NCBI GenBank assembly: GCA_016789305.1
Contig: JAEURJ010000023.1
Location: 558,001-622,000, forward strand
Direction: 5' to 3'
Length of the DNA: 64,000 bases
DNA from: Anaerolineales bacterium
GTDB lineage: Bacteria > Chloroflexota > Anaerolineae > Anaerolineales > Villigracilaceae
Shown here piece after piece: positions 1 to 9,166 of this stretch. How positions within the stretch are numbered: the first letter of the stretch is position 1; every line of letters starts with the position of its first letter. A program made the position numbers and the translations under genes. A model generated the notes under the pieces. The model had not been told where the DNA came from. It searched no databases and saw nothing but the letters and a program-made list of their open reading frames with translations.

Positions 1-1044
1 CGTTGTCAAACGCTCAAATGCTTCGCGTGGGCTGTCTGCATGAAGTGTGCAAGCACCCGCGTGGCCAGTCATTAAAGCTCTGAGCAGTGCCATGGCCGCA
101 CGACCATCGCGTACCTCACCCACGATCAGATAATCTGGCGACATACGCATGGCATCATCGACACCATCAGCAAGGGTGTAGGCCGGCACCTCCGAACCTG
201 GGACTTTTGGTCGCGCTTCCACGGCTTGAACTGTCTTTCGGTCAATCCAGATTTCTTCCGGATCCTCGATCTTCACAATGCGCCAGGCTGGCGGTAGAAA
301 GTTACACAGAGCTGAAAGCAAAGTAGTCTTGCCGGTACGCGTCGCCCCAGAGATGAGGATACGTTTACCAGACTGCATTGCTTCAGCTAGAAATTCCATC
401 ATTTCTGAAGACATCACGTTTCGTTCCAACAGCCAGGCTGGCAAAACCGGCTTCTGTTCAAACAGACGGATATTTACCGATGGATAACCATTCCCCGGTG
501 CAATGGCAGGATGCAAGACTTTAACCCGTCCGCCGCCTGGATTATGCCGCGTGGCCGGCAGTTTGGCATTAACAGACGGTGTGGCTTCATTCACCGAACG
601 CGATTGCGGTCCCAGAATTAGATTTAGTACGCGCCAAACTTCACTGGCATCCACATCAACATTTGCATCTTCCCAACGAACGTTGCCCTTTTTCATCACT
701 TGTACTAGACCACTGGAATAAATAGCGATTTCGGATAAATCTGCACGAGCCGGCGGCAGGAGCAGATCCAGAAATCCCAAGCCCATAACACGGCGAGCTA
801 TTTCTTCGGCTAACTTGCCTTGCTCAGCAGAGGACGGAGGTAACCCATGCACCCGGAATGCGTTGGCAACCTGCGAACGGATATGAACATTAACGTGCTC
901 GCGCTCGCTTTCATTCGGAGAGCGCAATACCGTTCCTGCAAATTCCCGGTTGACTGTATCGATCACATCATCGAGAACTGTCTGACGCTGTGCGTCATCC
1001 ATCCCGCCGTGGGAAGTCAATGGATCAAGTAAATCCATCACCAT
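1..1044 (-). CDS. CpaF/TadA-family secretion ATPase (C-terminus cut by window edge)
   Basis: Hexameric ATPase of the type II/IV secretion superfamily (CpaF/TadA, related to VirB11) that powers a pilus or conjugation-type machine from the cytoplasmic side. The first 348 codons are visible. The Walker A motif GATRTGKTT is near residue 232, followed by the Walker B/His-box stretch with LIVGEVRDGRA near 303-313, both typical of CpaF. The start is the ATG at 1044; an in-frame ATG two codons later is also possible, and neither has a strong ribosome binding site. It lies 6 bases after the CpaE-like gene and is the last visible gene of a long minus-strand operon. Family assignment is firm; whether it serves a Tad pilus or a conjugation apparatus is inference. 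Confidence 0.9.
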   Translation of the reverse strand, partial: MVMDLLDPLTSHGGMDDAQRQTVLDDVIDTVNREFAGTVLRSPNESEREHVNVHIRSQVANAFRVHGLPPSSAEQGKLAEEIARRVMGLGFLDLLLPPARADLSEIAIYSSGLVQVMKKGNVRWEDANVDVDASEVWRVLNLILGPQSRSVNEATPSVNAKLPATRHNPGGGRVKVLHPAIAPGNGYPSVNIRLFEQKPVLPAWLLERNVMSSEMMEFLAEAMQSGKRILISGATRTGKTTLLSALCNFLPPAWRIVKIEDPEEIWIDRKTVQAVEARPKVPGSEVPAYTLADGVDDAMRMSPDYLIVGEVRDGRAAMALLRALMTGHAGACTLHADSPREAFERLTT

Positions 1045-1050
1045 ATTGAG

Positions 1051-2313
1051 TTATCCCGAAGTGCGGATCTTCAAGCCGCCGATCTTGAAACCTTTGCGTA
1101 AAGGTTCTGATCCGCGTGCAGTTCCGTAGAACGTTTCGACCAACGTTGCTGCAGCTCGCCCCAATGTTTCCGATGCGATCACCGCCGGGCGACCATCATC
1201 TTGCGCGCGCGCGATGGCAGGATCGTAATCCACGCTGGTCAGAACAGGCGGGGACCACCCAGCGTACTTGGCAACTTCGCCGGCGAAAGCAGTGGCTGTG
1301 TAGATGGATTTTGATGTGCGCTGATTCAAAACCAAGAAGAAAGCATCCCGTCCAAAGCGATGTTGTGAGCCCACAACTTCTGTGAGTAATTTCAAGAGAT
1401 GACCAACGGCACGAACACCTTCGGTTGTGGGTCGAGAGATAAGCAAGAGGGTACTTGCAGCACGTAACGGTTGAAGCATCCAGGCTGATTCACCACAAGG
1501 TAGATCGAGCAGGATCGCCGCATAATTGTTCTTGTAGGCCTCCGTCACCAACCCATGGATTTTTGCTTGTTCACCATCTTTCGTAGCCGCAGCGTGAGCG
1601 GTCGATTCAGGTGGAGCGATAATCACGTCGAGGCCATCGGATGTGGTCTGGATGCAATCACGGAAACCACCTTCAGTTCGTTGTAAAAATTCCGCCGCCG
1701 TGGGTGCATAGCGTGCACCAAGGCGAAGTGGAGCCGGCGTTGCCAGATCAAAGGAATAGAGAAGTGAACGAATGCTCCGTCTCGCTGCCAATTCAAAAGC
1801 CATGGCTTCTGCCAAAGTTGAGCGCCCCACGCCGCCTTGCGCGGAAACAAATGCAATAACACGTGTGCCAACAGCGGCCATTCCTGAATTTGCAGATCCA
1901 ATATTTTGTAAAGGCGCAACAGTTCGTGTGCGAGCCATCTCGGTCTGTACTAAACTGTATCCATAATTGAGAACCTCAGCTGGGGCGGCCGGCAGAACGT
2001 AGACCTTTCGCACGGATTGGATACGTTCAAAGCTGCCTTGTACCTGCACCCAGGCAGCAGGTAGCAGCACAATGGCTATTGCTCTTTTGAGCCCAGCCAG
2101 TATGGAGACTAACGCGTCCGGGCTGGGAGCCAAATCAGCATAGATCAACAAAAGACTCGGTTCGTTTTCCTGCAGTGAATCAAGCAGTGCACGCCATGTA
2201 TTGGAAAGCAGGGAAAGAACAAAACGGCCATCATTGGCGACGAGATTGGTATATTCTCGTGAGATCAAGTTCAAGTCTGGGCCGGCAATGCCGACGGGGA
2301 TTTTCTCTTGCAT
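1051..2313 (-). CDS. CpaE/TadZ-like P-loop ATPase
   Basis: MinD/ParA-superfamily protein of the CpaE/TadZ type, which localises Tad pilus machinery. An N-terminal response-regulator-like region of about 130 residues lacks clear phosphorylation-site context. The deviant Walker A motif QGGVGRST lies near residues 157-164, with the second Lys position replaced by Arg. A Walker B-like stretch ILLDLPCG lies near 265-275. Gene order CpaB-CpaE-CpaF matches tad clusters. The start ATG follows an AGGAG-like sequence. No frameshift was seen. Confidence 0.82.
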   Translation of the reverse strand: MQEKIPVGIAGPDLNLISREYTNLVANDGRFVLSLLSNTWRALLDSLQENEPSLLLIYADLAPSPDALVSILAGLKRAIAIVLLPAAWVQVQGSFERIQSVRKVYVLPAAPAEVLNYGYSLVQTEMARTRTVAPLQNIGSANSGMAAVGTRVIAFVSAQGGVGRSTLAEAMAFELAARRSIRSLLYSFDLATPAPLRLGARYAPTAAEFLQRTEGGFRDCIQTTSDGLDVIIAPPESTAHAAATKDGEQAKIHGLVTEAYKNNYAAILLDLPCGESAWMLQPLRAASTLLLISRPTTEGVRAVGHLLKLLTEVVGSQHRFGRDAFFLVLNQRTSKSIYTATAFAGEVAKYAGWSPPVLTSVDYDPAIARAQDDGRPAVIASETLGRAAATLVETFYGTARGSEPLRKGFKIGGLKIRTSG

Positions 2314-2322
2314 ACTATCTCC

Positions 2323-3225
2323 TTATGGAGTCAAATGACGACCACTCAAAGTCTCGTAAAATTCGGCGAGATCAACAACTGGCAATGTGTCGACTCGGAT
2401 GGTTAAGCCTGCTGCTGGCTCAAGAGCGAGATGAATTACTGCAGTTTGATTTAGGAGCGCGAGCAATTCCGCAGGGCTGATAATCAGACCCGGTGTAATT
2501 TCAATGGGGGTGACTGGCGCTTCAAGCAGAATGACGCTTTCATCCTGCAGACTGGTTGTTGTACGAGCCGGCAAAAAACCATCGCCTTCCCCACTTGGAG
2601 GTGCTTCTTCATATCGGAAGGATTGTGGAACGACCAGCACACGCAGGCCTGTTATCACGATCCGCGCCAGAGTAGAGGGCGGAGGCTGAGGTGTGGGAGT
2701 TGGTGGAATGGGTGAAGGTTGAACAAGTGAATTGGATTCTTCAGGCAGTGGATACGCCTGCCCCGTAATGGATTGAGTACTTGCCTGGGGAATTTTTGAT
2801 GGATCGATGACTCCGATCACTACGACACGCTGTCCTGGTCGCACAATCCCAGCCAGACCCGTTGCTTGATCCACCTTGATTGAGATGGCCACGCTATCTG
2901 CAGCGAGCTGTGCTGGTAACCCCGAAGAGACATCTGATTCTCCCGCGACGTACGATGTGATTGGATCTCCTGCTACACGGGCAGTTGTCAACACCTTATC
3001 CACTGCTTCTTCGATGGACGTATAGGTATTGGCCGGGATGCCTGCGCGAGGCAGAGTCTTGAGTTCAAGCAGGTCGGCTGTCAGCCGTGTGCCTGCAGCC
3101 AGGTCCCCGCGGGCCACGACGACAGATCTCGGCTGAACAATGCCTGAGAGCAACGCATACGTTAACCCAAAGGCTACCAACGCCAAAATGCCGATCACCA
3201 AAAAAGAATTTCTTGGTTTCTTCAT
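2323..3225 (-). CDS. CpaB/RcpC-like SAF-domain pilus assembly protein
   Basis: Envelope protein of the Flp pilus assembly CpaB/RcpC family, 300 residues. It has a short basic N-terminus, one membrane segment at about residues 8-26, then a SAF domain at about 35-100 (SVVVARGDLAAGTRLTADLL). A Pro/Thr-rich linker near 175-190 precedes a C-terminal beta-rich RcpC-like region. The chosen ATG at 3225 has a perfect GGAGGAA site 8 bases upstream. A longer reading would overlap the VirB4-like gene and has no such site. It lies between the VirB4-like and CpaE-like genes, co-directional. Confidence 0.82.
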   Translation of the reverse strand: MKKPRNSFLVIGILALVAFGLTYALLSGIVQPRSVVVARGDLAAGTRLTADLLELKTLPRAGIPANTYTSIEEAVDKVLTTARVAGDPITSYVAGESDVSSGLPAQLAADSVAISIKVDQATGLAGIVRPGQRVVVIGVIDPSKIPQASTQSITGQAYPLPEESNSLVQPSPIPPTPTPQPPPSTLARIVITGLRVLVVPQSFRYEEAPPSGEGDGFLPARTTTSLQDESVILLEAPVTPIEITPGLIISPAELLALLNQTAVIHLALEPAAGLTIRVDTLPVVDLAEFYETLSGRHLTP

Positions 3226-3253
3226 AAACAGTTCCTCCAAAGTTTGTTCTTCT

Positions 3254-6200
3254 TCATAGCAGCACTCCCAACGTATGGGATTGCTGGTTAATTTCCATGT
3301 CGCTTGGTTCATGCACCGTTAGCATCAGTGGACGTACCAGATATGGCTCGGTTTGGAGCATGTCCTGTGCATAGCCCAGTTTCGCAATTGCCATCCCTAT
3401 GGGCATGCGTGCCAGGAAACGATCATATTCACTATTGACGAACCCTTTTGTATTGCGGGCAATGTGTGCTAATACTGCCTGGCGATCCCGGTCGTTTTTC
3501 GTCTGGCCGAAAAACCCGTTGTTGCATGATGAGAGAATGCCAGCGGGAAGATCTGAAACAGTTTGGGCCAATAGGTGTAAAAAGCATTTGTACTTACGAC
3601 CATCGCGCCACATATCGAGAAATATCTGCGCGGTCTGATTGCTCGATACACCTTCACGATCACCAGCTGAACCGGACTCAATCCCCGTCAGGACTTTATT
3701 TGCCTCCTCAAAAAATATCTGCATGGGAGGAAATTGCGCGCCACTCAAGGTCTCGCGCCGGCGGACCACAGCATCAAGATACAGGATCGATGCTGCAAGG
3801 GATAGCAGGGCAGACTTTGAGAACTCATCCATCTCTGCACCGCCTTCAATGACAGTCACTCCCCAGCGATCATTCTCAGGTCCAAGCAATCCAAGGTCTT
3901 CAACAGAGATCGTGTCGTAGCCTGGCCCATACATTCGCATCATCTCGCCTTCAGCAAGTGGTTCAAGCCGCAGGAGAACGCCTTGGAGCGATGAACGACT
4001 TGCTTGATCACGTCCATTGGTTTTCTCGAACTCCGTCCGTAGGAGAGCGATCCATTCCGAGAGGCTCGCAGATCGGCTGCGATAAACGACCAGGGCCTGC
4101 CGCTCAAACGACTCTAATTCGGATAACTTGGAAAGATGTGTCTTTCGTTCTTCAAGCCCACGCTCTATCCGGGCGGCATTGATGATGGTTTCTTCTGCTT
4201 CGTTGTAAACAGTTTCCCATTTTAGTAAATCTTCATCGCGGCGGGGTTTTCCGCGTGTACTTAGCTCCTCATTGAGATGGGCACGCTCATCCATGGGTAG
4301 AACGCCACGAAGTTGATAATGACGAGTCAATGTCGAGCGAAGGAAACCCAGTTGACGTGGACCCATACGGCCGGCGTTTGCAAATAGTTCACATACCAAG
4401 GTTCGATAACGCCCAGGATCTACTCGTTTGGGAATTTGAAGTGGATTCCAACGGATCGGGCGGACGCTTCCTGGATGTAATTGGCGTATGTCAACCCGTC
4501 CCTGCATACCTGGCCAATTCAGCGCCTTGCGCCAGCCCTGGCCAAAATCCAATACGATCGTGCGGTAATGCCAGCGTGATGTCGTTTCATAGGCCAGCCT
4601 TTCAGCCGCTACTGATTTGCCAAAGCCGGTATCGCCGACAAATGCTGTATGGAAATGACGTTCAGCTGTCAGATGGAGAATGGAATCTGTCAGGCGACCG
4701 CGTTCGGTCGAGTATTGATGGGCCAAAGCGACCACTTCTCCAGAAGATGGATTGCCTTTCATATGTGGATCGAATGCGAAGGGAGGAATAGATTCCTGTA
4801 CGGTCCGCGCCAGTCCTTCTTCAAACAGACCGGGCGTCATGTAAGCCGAAGCTTGCAACATGGTTAACAGGGTTGAATCAGCATAGGCTGTCATTGCCTC
4901 GGGAATGCGGATCTCACGCGTGGAAGGCACCATGACTTTGGCATGTAAACGAAGATAAGCATCTTCTTCGGGCGTGAGAGTGCGGGTCTGTAAGCCCATC
5001 ACAACGTCTTCGGTACCGTGAAAGGCCTCGGGTATCAAGGTTAATAAGGCTTGCCGGCCACGTTCACTACGCGCCAGGGCATACACATCTGTATAAAAGC
5101 CACCTTCCAAAGTGATGGTATTTAAGATGTCCTGCTGCCGGCGCAAGATGGATGTCAGCAGGATTGCTGGATCGAACTGCCACTGATTTGATTCACCTAT
5201 TGAAAATGACGGCGCTAACCCAAAAGCAATTCCTTCGGTAAAACCGCGAGAGAGTCCGCGAGCAGTCGCAACTCCTTGACTCTGACTGTCGGTGTGTGAA
5301 ACACCATCTGCGCTTCCCTTAGTGTCGGCTTCAGAAACGGTATTGGTATTTGATTGGCTAAAAGTTTCCGAATGCATCTCCGTGTGCGAGTCGCTTTCAG
5401 ATTTTGTATCTGCCTGACCTTCGGTTTCAGTGTGGGTACTGGATGAAAAACTGCTTGATGTTCCACTATGGAATGATTGATGACTCCCACTAATTGTGGC
5501 AATCGCCGGAATAATGCTTATTGCGCCACCAACGGTCCAGCCTTCACCACTGGTCGAACTCTCGCCATGACCGCTGGTGCTGCTGTTTGACGTGGAATGG
5601 CTGTCTGTATGAGCTTTGCCTTCTGCATGGCTATCAGCGTAGCCATTTGATACGGCATATCCCTCGGTATGGGATTGAGCGTTGCCATCTGTATGACTTT
5701 GACTGTCAACATGCGAGGTGCCATCTGCCTGTCCTTCCGACTCGGATTGAGTAAAACCCGAGCCGGCATTGTTTGCAATCGCACCACTTAACATCAGAGG
5801 CAATGCAGTACCTAAATTAAAGGATCGGTTGCCGGCCTGCCAGGCGGCCCAGGTGGAGGTGTATTCGGCAAGGCCAGCCAGCATGCGGCTGGCATCCTGC
5901 ATTTTGAGTGGCGTGAGGATGACCTGGAGTAGAAAGTCCTCTTCGATTTGCGCCATTCCCCGCATGACGAGTTCATTTTGCTGAAGAGTCATCTCCTGTT
6001 GGTTGTGTTTTCCACCGGAGAGCATCGGCGTGAGGTCCGAGACCTGGGCACGAGAATTCTCCCGTGGATCTGGATGTCCCACCGCGAGTACGCCATATGG
6101 CATTTCCAGTAGAGCAGTGTTTACCCATTCTGCAGCCTCCGCCTCCATTGGCGCCAACCGTGCTTGTGGATAGGCGGCGGTCAAGGCGGCTTCCAATGAC

Positions 6201-6664
6201 GCAGAACCATTGCGTGCCTGGGCGACCGCCTCGTCCAGTGTCTGGGCCCTTCCAACTGCGCCATAACATTGCACGATCCCCAGACGCCGTGGATGGTAGA
6301 TACCTGCAACGACAAAAACAAGATCAATCTGCGCGTTGTATAAACCCCTTAGGACTGTTCGCATTTTAGCGAGGGCACCCTGTTCACTACGAACATTGAA
6401 CGGAATCGCGACGAGATGCAACAGTCGTACCACCCGAAACTCGTGATAGCTCTGGCCGCCCTCATTCTCGATAACTTCAAACCACAAATAATCCAGTTCC
6501 TGCCGGTCGCCCACGAATACAAGGCCGTTATCTGCCACAATCAGGTCGTTTGGGATTTCCATTTGCGCTGAAGCGAAGGAGGCTGATAGACGTGGCAGAA
6601 TATTCCGCGCGAAATGCAGGGTGCTTTCCATACGATCGTCCAACCAGCTCAATAGATTAGGCAT
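3254..6664 (-). CDS. VirB4/TraC-like transport ATPase with a Ser/His/Thr/Asp-rich insertion
   Basis: Large (1136 aa) ATPase resembling VirB4/TraC proteins that energise type IV secretion and conjugation. The Walker A motif VGDTGFGKS is near residues 673-682. An acidic Walker B-like stretch IFFEEANKV is near 980, followed by the Gln-containing HLLAQTVSDLP segment typical of VirB4/HerA motors. Residues 1-290 form the N-terminal domain. Residues about 302-465 are a striking low-complexity block of short SHTDG/SHTEG/ADSHAEG-type units rich in Ser, His, Thr, Asp, Glu and Gly, interrupted by a Gly/Ile-rich hydrophobic patch. The family does not normally carry this block. The gene follows a 23-codon frame by 6 bases and precedes the CpaB-like gene. 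The motor assignment is firm; the substrate is unknown. Confidence 0.85.
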   Translation of the reverse strand: MPNLLSWLDDRMESTLHFARNILPRLSASFASAQMEIPNDLIVADNGLVFVGDRQELDYLWFEVIENEGGQSYHEFRVVRLLHLVAIPFNVRSEQGALAKMRTVLRGLYNAQIDLVFVVAGIYHPRRLGIVQCYGAVGRAQTLDEAVAQARNGSASLEAALTAAYPQARLAPMEAEAAEWVNTALLEMPYGVLAVGHPDPRENSRAQVSDLTPMLSGGKHNQQEMTLQQNELVMRGMAQIEEDFLLQVILTPLKMQDASRMLAGLAEYTSTWAAWQAGNRSFNLGTALPLMLSGAIANNAGSGFTQSESEGQADGTSHVDSQSHTDGNAQSHTEGYAVSNGYADSHAEGKAHTDSHSTSNSSTSGHGESSTSGEGWTVGGAISIIPAIATISGSHQSFHSGTSSSFSSSTHTETEGQADTKSESDSHTEMHSETFSQSNTNTVSEADTKGSADGVSHTDSQSQGVATARGLSRGFTEGIAFGLAPSFSIGESNQWQFDPAILLTSILRRQQDILNTITLEGGFYTDVYALARSERGRQALLTLIPEAFHGTEDVVMGLQTRTLTPEEDAYLRLHAKVMVPSTREIRIPEAMTAYADSTLLTMLQASAYMTPGLFEEGLARTVQESIPPFAFDPHMKGNPSSGEVVALAHQYSTERGRLTDSILHLTAERHFHTAFVGDTGFGKSVAAERLAYETTSRWHYRTIVLDFGQGWRKALNWPGMQGRVDIRQLHPGSVRPIRWNPLQIPKRVDPGRYRTLVCELFANAGRMGPRQLGFLRSTLTRHYQLRGVLPMDERAHLNEELSTRGKPRRDEDLLKWETVYNEAEETIINAARIERGLEERKTHLSKLSELESFERQALVVYRSRSASLSEWIALLRTEFEKTNGRDQASRSSLQGVLLRLEPLAEGEMMRMYGPGYDTISVEDLGLLGPENDRWGVTVIEGGAEMDEFSKSALLSLAASILYLDAVVRRRETLSGAQFPPMQIFFEEANKVLTGIESGSAGDREGVSSNQTAQIFLDMWRDGRKYKCFLHLLAQTVSDLPAGILSSCNNGFFGQTKNDRDRQAVLAHIARNTKGFVNSEYDRFLARMPIGMAIAKLGYAQDMLQTEPYLVRPLMLTVHEPSDMEINQQSHTLGVLL

Positions 6665-6670
6665 AAGAAG

Positions 6671-6742
6671 TTAAATTAAACGGCTGATGAAAAAGCCGGC
6701 AAGATAGCCGATGATTAATCCAAAAATAAATACAGCAGCCAT
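6671..6742 (-). CDS. Possible 23-aa membrane peptide before the VirB4-like gene
   Basis: A 23-codon frame starts at an ATG (6742) and ends 6 bases before the VirB4-like start codon. It would encode an almost wholly hydrophobic helix ending in FFISRLI. The tight spacing suggests translational coupling. No convincing ribosome binding site was seen (a GGACGG stretch precedes the ATG), and the length is near the limit of chance. It could equally be non-coding leader. Confidence 0.35.
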   Translation of the reverse strand: MAAVFIFGLIIGYLAGFFISRLI

Positions 6743-6766
6743 AACCGTCCATAAAATTTGTGGCGG

Positions 6767-6794
6767 TATGGAGGCTGGTTATCCAGCCTCCATA
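6767..6794 (-). terminator. 12-bp perfect hairpin after the 73-aa gene
   Basis: TATGGAGGCTGG and CCAGCCTCCATA form a perfect 12-bp stem with a TTAT loop, starting three bases beyond the stop of the small membrane gene. There is no U-tract on the minus strand, so it may be a processing or mRNA-stabilising hairpin within the secretion operon rather than a true terminator. Confidence 0.5.
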
Positions 6795-6797
6795 TGC

Positions 6798-7019
6798 CTA
6801 GAGGAGAGGAGAAAAATGAATGCCGTCTTCTGTCGCCGTGTCGATCACATCGCAGGCGTCCGGTGGTTCCGGTTTGGAAGAGTGGCTTTTCTCGAGCTTG
6901 TTCCCTTCTCGCAACTTTTTTATGGAGACGAAAATGGTCAAAGACCAGCCAGTCACCACGATGAAAGCCGCCAAAGGGAAGATGACCCAAAAGGCCATCT
7001 GTGGAAATGTTGCAGACAT
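6798..7019 (-). CDS. Small single-TM membrane protein (73 aa)
   Basis: Unrecognised by motif. It has one strong membrane segment at about residues 9-33, then a basic/acidic cytosolic tail ending in a Pro/Asp/Thr-rich stretch. The start ATG at 7019 is preceded by GGAGG at 8 bases. A longer frame exists upstream without that signal. Its place just before the VirB4-like ATPase recalls the VirB3/PrgI position in type IV secretion operons. That role is inferred from context only. Confidence 0.6.
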   Translation of the reverse strand: MSATFPQMAFWVIFPLAAFIVVTGWSLTIFVSIKKLREGNKLEKSHSSKPEPPDACDVIDTATEDGIHFSPLL

Positions 7020-7152
7020 ACGAGGCCTCCGATCTGTCTGCGTCCATACTGTAAAAAAATACAGCAGGACAACGTGGAAATAAATTTTTATCGTGCACAC
7101 GGGAAATCCCGTTGAGCGTATAAGATCCTTCGCGAATAGCGGAGGAGCTCAG

Positions 7153-7222
7153 TGAGCCCGGCAGGAGTCGAACCTGACATGAACCATATGGCAACAGTTC
7201 ACTGACCAATAGGAACGGGCTC
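7153..7222 (-). pseudogene. Degenerate tRNA-like sequence
   Basis: On the minus strand the ends pair perfectly as a 7-bp acceptor stem (GAGCCCG with CGGGCTC, then an A discriminator). The 3' arm carries the canonical T-arm core GGTTCGACTCC. The D-arm cannot be folded. The middle forms GTGAAC/GTTCAT around a 12-base loop containing TTGCCAT instead of a 7-base anticodon loop, so the identity is unclear (Gly GCC or Trp CCA are possible readings). No CCA is encoded. It sits between two secretion genes, which is unusual, and is best read as a decayed or specialised tRNA relic. Confidence 0.5.
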
Positions 7223-7242
7223 AGATAAGTGCCATGTGAAAT

Positions 7243-7911
7243 CTACATTCTCGTTCGCAAACGTCGCAGAACGTCGCCGGCTTCCATCCAAAAGTTGTAT
7301 AACGGCTTGGGATTGCGTAGAAAGCGATTGAAGAGCATGGCAGCAAAACCCACGGGGTAAAGAACAAATACAAAGAGCATACCGATCATTGCGACATTGC
7401 CGCGTGTTTGCTCAAGCACCACTTGTGCATCCGCACTACTTCCGACAACAGACGCCCAGGCCGCCGGACTGGTGATTTCGAGCGCCTGCAGACCAAAACG
7501 AAGCAGGAAGGAAAGGATTGCATAGGTAAGGATGCCAGTTTTGACCCACCAAAGAAGATTGAACCTTTCCTCCGAAACAGCAAGTATCGCGGCCAGCCCA
7601 ATAACCCACATGGCAGCTCCAATGAGTGGGATTGGAAAACGGGAGAAGATTGATGCGATCAGCCAGACCGACACGACAGCCAGTGTGAAGTAGGTGGCAG
7701 CCTGCGATGAAGTCTGAACGCCTCCGCGCTCGTAACGCCGTGGCCGTTCACTGGCACGGGCCTGAATTACTGGATCAATACCAAAAGCAATTACAAAGCT
7801 TGAAAGCAATGAGACTGCCTCTGCCAGATGGTCAGCCAGCCAATAGACGGTGACCAGCAACCCATTGAGAAACCACATGGGAATACTGAGTAAAAAATCA
7901 CCGAAGGTCAT
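7243..7911 (-). CDS. Polytopic membrane protein of the secretion operon
   Basis: A 222-residue protein with about five to six hydrophobic segments (near residues 10-28, 35-48, 72-92, 95-110, 120-145 and 172-195) and no recognised motif. Its ATG overlaps the stop of the upstream 416-aa gene (ATGA), so the two are translationally coupled. Position between a VirB8-like and a VirB4-like protein suggests a channel component analogous to VirB6/TrbL. This is inference from order and topology only. Confidence 0.7.
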   Translation of the reverse strand: MTFGDFLLSIPMWFLNGLLVTVYWLADHLAEAVSLLSSFVIAFGIDPVIQARASERPRRYERGGVQTSSQAATYFTLAVVSVWLIASIFSRFPIPLIGAAMWVIGLAAILAVSEERFNLLWWVKTGILTYAILSFLLRFGLQALEITSPAAWASVVGSSADAQVVLEQTRGNVAMIGMLFVFVLYPVGFAAMLFNRFLRNPKPLYNFWMEAGDVLRRLRTRM

Positions 7912-9158
7912 TGTCCCTCGATCAGTGTTACGCGCACCAGCTCCACCAGGAACTGACCGATGCCGGCGCTGGCAGAACGGGGAGCAGAAACCGGTGTCCC
8001 TGTTGATCGCGCAGTAACATTGACACGGTAATTTCCGGGATCAGCAGTCTGAATGCCTGGAATTATTTTTGACCACGATGCACCTCCTCCACCATATGAA
8101 AAGGAAAAGTCTGGATGAATAAGGTGTGCGCCGGGGTAAGCCTGAGCCAGTTCTGTCAGGATCCATTGACGTGATTCCTGAGTCAAATTGATCGTGATGA
8201 CCACAGATGCAATTCGATCTGTATATGAACGTGTGTGTTCCTCGCACTCGTACCAAACGTTGACGACCGATTTATAGTTTGGATCACCCGGATGATCCGA
8301 ACAGCCCCCACCATGTCCGCTGGGATCGCGCCTGCAGCTTTCTTCCTGGTGCGGAATTTTCACAAAGTAATGGTAGATGACCGGTGGAACATGAACATTC
8401 ACCTGCACATCGACGCCCCGTTTGTCCTTATCCTGGCCAACAACCACCGGATTGGGAGGTGCAATTTTCCCGCCATCGCCAGATCCACCTGAAATCGAGA
8501 TGGGGCCGGTTTGGATGTATGGCGCTGGACATTCAATTTCAGTCGGCGTTGGCAGAGCTTCTACTAATTCTGCGCAACCACCAGGCGCATCGCCGCAAGC
8601 TCCCTGCGTATAAAGCAAAATCATGGTGTAAAGGTTCTGGTCTGCGAGTGAACCGGAAAGCAAATCTGTCAGGAAGTTAATGGTAGTGAGGCCTCCCAAA
8701 GTCCAGATGCTTGATTGGCCGTCAATTACCGCCTGAAAGAAATCTGCTGAATCGGAGTACCCAAGGTCTGCTAGATCGGAAGGGGAGATATAGCCGGCCA
8801 ACATGGTTTCCAAAACTCCTAATCCATTGCCCAGGTATGAATCGGCTTGACTCAGGCCTGATGCTTCTGGATTGACAGCCATAAAGAATAAAGTTGTGGC
8901 TGATGGCAGCACAACCAAATTTCCACTTGGAGTTAGATATTCATGATATGTTGCCTGCCCATCTATAAATGGAAGATCTGGCATCCAATCAACACTTTCA
9001 TGGGCCTCACCCAGATCCGTAAGATTGTCGTAGAGAATATTGCCATCCGCATCCACCACTTCACCCCATGCTCCATCGCCCTCTTGGGCATGAGCGGGTG
9101 CAACAGTGAAAGCCAGGATAAGTGCAAAGAAAAGTAGAACGGGAACATTGATTCGCAT
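7908..9158 (-). CDS. Secreted protein of unknown function in the secretion operon
   Basis: A 416-residue protein with a clear Sec signal peptide (residues 1-24, ending APAHAQ). The N-terminal half has Ala/Leu/Gly-rich helical stretches. The C-terminal half (about 240-400) is beta-rich and contains several Cys residues (SCRRDPSGHGGGC, WYECEE) that could form disulfides. I do not recognise the family. An AGGAG site precedes the ATG by 5 bases, and the stop overlaps the next gene's start. It may be a surface or channel subunit of the machine. Confidence 0.7.
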   Translation of the reverse strand: MRINVPVLLFFALILAFTVAPAHAQEGDGAWGEVVDADGNILYDNLTDLGEAHESVDWMPDLPFIDGQATYHEYLTPSGNLVVLPSATTLFFMAVNPEASGLSQADSYLGNGLGVLETMLAGYISPSDLADLGYSDSADFFQAVIDGQSSIWTLGGLTTINFLTDLLSGSLADQNLYTMILLYTQGACGDAPGGCAELVEALPTPTEIECPAPYIQTGPISISGGSGDGGKIAPPNPVVVGQDKDKRGVDVQVNVHVPPVIYHYFVKIPHQEESCRRDPSGHGGGCSDHPGDPNYKSVVNVWYECEEHTRSYTDRIASVVITINLTQESRQWILTELAQAYPGAHLIHPDFSFSYGGGGASWSKIIPGIQTADPGNYRVNVTARSTGTPVSAPRSASAGIGQFLVELVRVTLIEGQ

Positions 9159-9166
9159 GATGACTC

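Noticed and set aside
5518..5787. Open frame of Met/Pro/Lys-rich residues in another frame of the VirB4-like gene
   Set aside because: It is a shadow produced by the repetitive Ser/His-rich coding DNA; no start signal or homologous feel.
6715..7209. 164-codon minus-strand frame across the small membrane gene
   Set aside because: It overlaps the 73-aa gene that has a clear GGAGG site and membrane helix, and it runs through the tRNA-like sequence.
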